Shown piece by piece: positions 63,616 through 64,000 of a stretch of 64,000 bases of DNA. Origin of the DNA: Gymnogyps californianus (lineage: Eukaryota > Chordata > Aves > Accipitriformes > Cathartidae); NCBI RefSeq assembly GCF_018139145.2, contig NC_059472.1, positions 101,320,877 through 101,384,876 of the forward strand. Direction: 5' to 3'. Both the position numbers and the translations under genes were made by a program. The notes under the pieces were generated by a model. The model did not search any database. It was not told the origin of the DNA and saw nothing but the letters and a program-made list of their open reading frames with translations. Each line of letters starts with the position of its first letter. The stretch's first letter is position 1.

Positions 63616-64000
63616 CTCATAGACTCAGAGACACAACAGCAGAAAGAGACCGTAAGATCTTACTTGTTTATCCCAAATCCTAAGGAAGGATCTTATAGTG
63701 TTCTCACCCTTATTTCTCTAACCCCTTTTTTTTTTTTTAAACACCTTATTATTAGAAACATTTTCCTAATGTTTATTCTGCATCTTTGTAACTGGAGTTT
63801 AAACCTATTATTTTTGTCCTAGCCCTGATGGATAAAGAGAACAGCTGGTTCTTTTGTGGCAGTCTTCACCATATTTTAAGACAATCATGTTTCTTCATAG
63901 GGCCCTCTTCTCTAGACTAAAGAATCCCATTCTTTCTTTACAGTGCATGTTGTTCTCCTCTGGACACTCAGTGGCTGCCGTCCTGCTAGAAGAGTGCTCC
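63616..64000 (-). mobile_element. Old CR1-like LINE fragment, cut by the window end
   Basis: Block for block it follows the antisense CR1 near 53.35-53.83 kb: CTCATAGACTCAGAG (octamer-like 3' end), AGAAAGAGACCGTAAGATCT (compare GGAAGGGACCTTAAAGATCA), then a frame relic with GGAGTTTAAACCTATTATTT, CTGATGGATAAAGAGA, TCTTCATAGGGCCCTCTTCT and GTTCTCCTCTGGACACTC (compare GCCCTCCTCTGGACCCGCTC). Divergence is much greater than in the 54-kb copy, so this is an older insertion or an older subfamily. It probably continues beyond the window. The reading frame is destroyed. Confidence 0.72.

Noticed and set aside
1..64000. CRISPR arrays, operons, bacterial-type promoters, ribosome binding sites
   Set aside because: This is vertebrate nuclear DNA; no regularly spaced direct repeats with unique spacers and no dense coding were seen.
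1..64000. tRNA, rRNA or snRNA genes
   Set aside because: I noticed no intact A/B box tRNA fold, rRNA segment or snRNA signature by reading. A covariance-model search would be needed to exclude them fully.

Overview
This window looks like vertebrate nuclear DNA, almost certainly from a bird. It is AT-rich and mostly non-coding, has long gaps without open reading frames, and carries two avian hallmarks: a CR1 LINE copy of about 1.8 kb with the typical octamer 3' end (53346-55165, minus strand), and a complete solo LTR of an endogenous retrovirus (33233-33824) of a type I recognise from bird genomes, bounded by TG...CA ends and a perfect 5-bp target-site duplication. The species cannot be named. 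The LTR type suggests Neoaves, but that is from memory of the family.

I found no host protein-coding gene or exon that I can support. Nearly all open frames are short, lack recognisable protein features and look like chance. The only protein-like coding sequence is the broken reverse transcriptase of the CR1 copy. The window is best read as intergenic DNA or the inside of a very large intron.

Layout. 1-8457: unique AT-rich DNA. 8458-9026: a MIR-like SINE remnant and a small sense CR1 3' tail. 9540-10640: the most CpG-rich stretch, a candidate CpG island or regulatory element, followed by a perfect 24-bp palindrome at 10831. 12135-12530: two old MIR-like copies in opposite orientation, tail to tail. 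12531-33232: unique DNA with microsatellites and small inverted repeats. 33233-33824: the solo LTR. 33830-53345: unique DNA with a few microsatellites, a 54-bp pyrimidine/G-quadruplex tract next to an (ATCTT)n array, two more MIR-like remnants, an old CR1-like tail, and three AT-rich blocks that look like conserved non-coding DNA (near 42.1-42.65, 43.05-43.56 and 47.0-47.2 kb). 53346-55165: the CR1 copy. 55166-63615: unique DNA with a near-perfect 20-bp palindrome and a small CpG patch near 62.1 kb. 63616-64000: a much older CR1-like copy running off the window end.

I see no evidence for a new multi-gene system. The more interesting items are non-coding: palindromes, the CpG-rich block, possible enhancers, the intact regulatory layout of the solo LTR, and how decay has disabled the CR1 polymerase.
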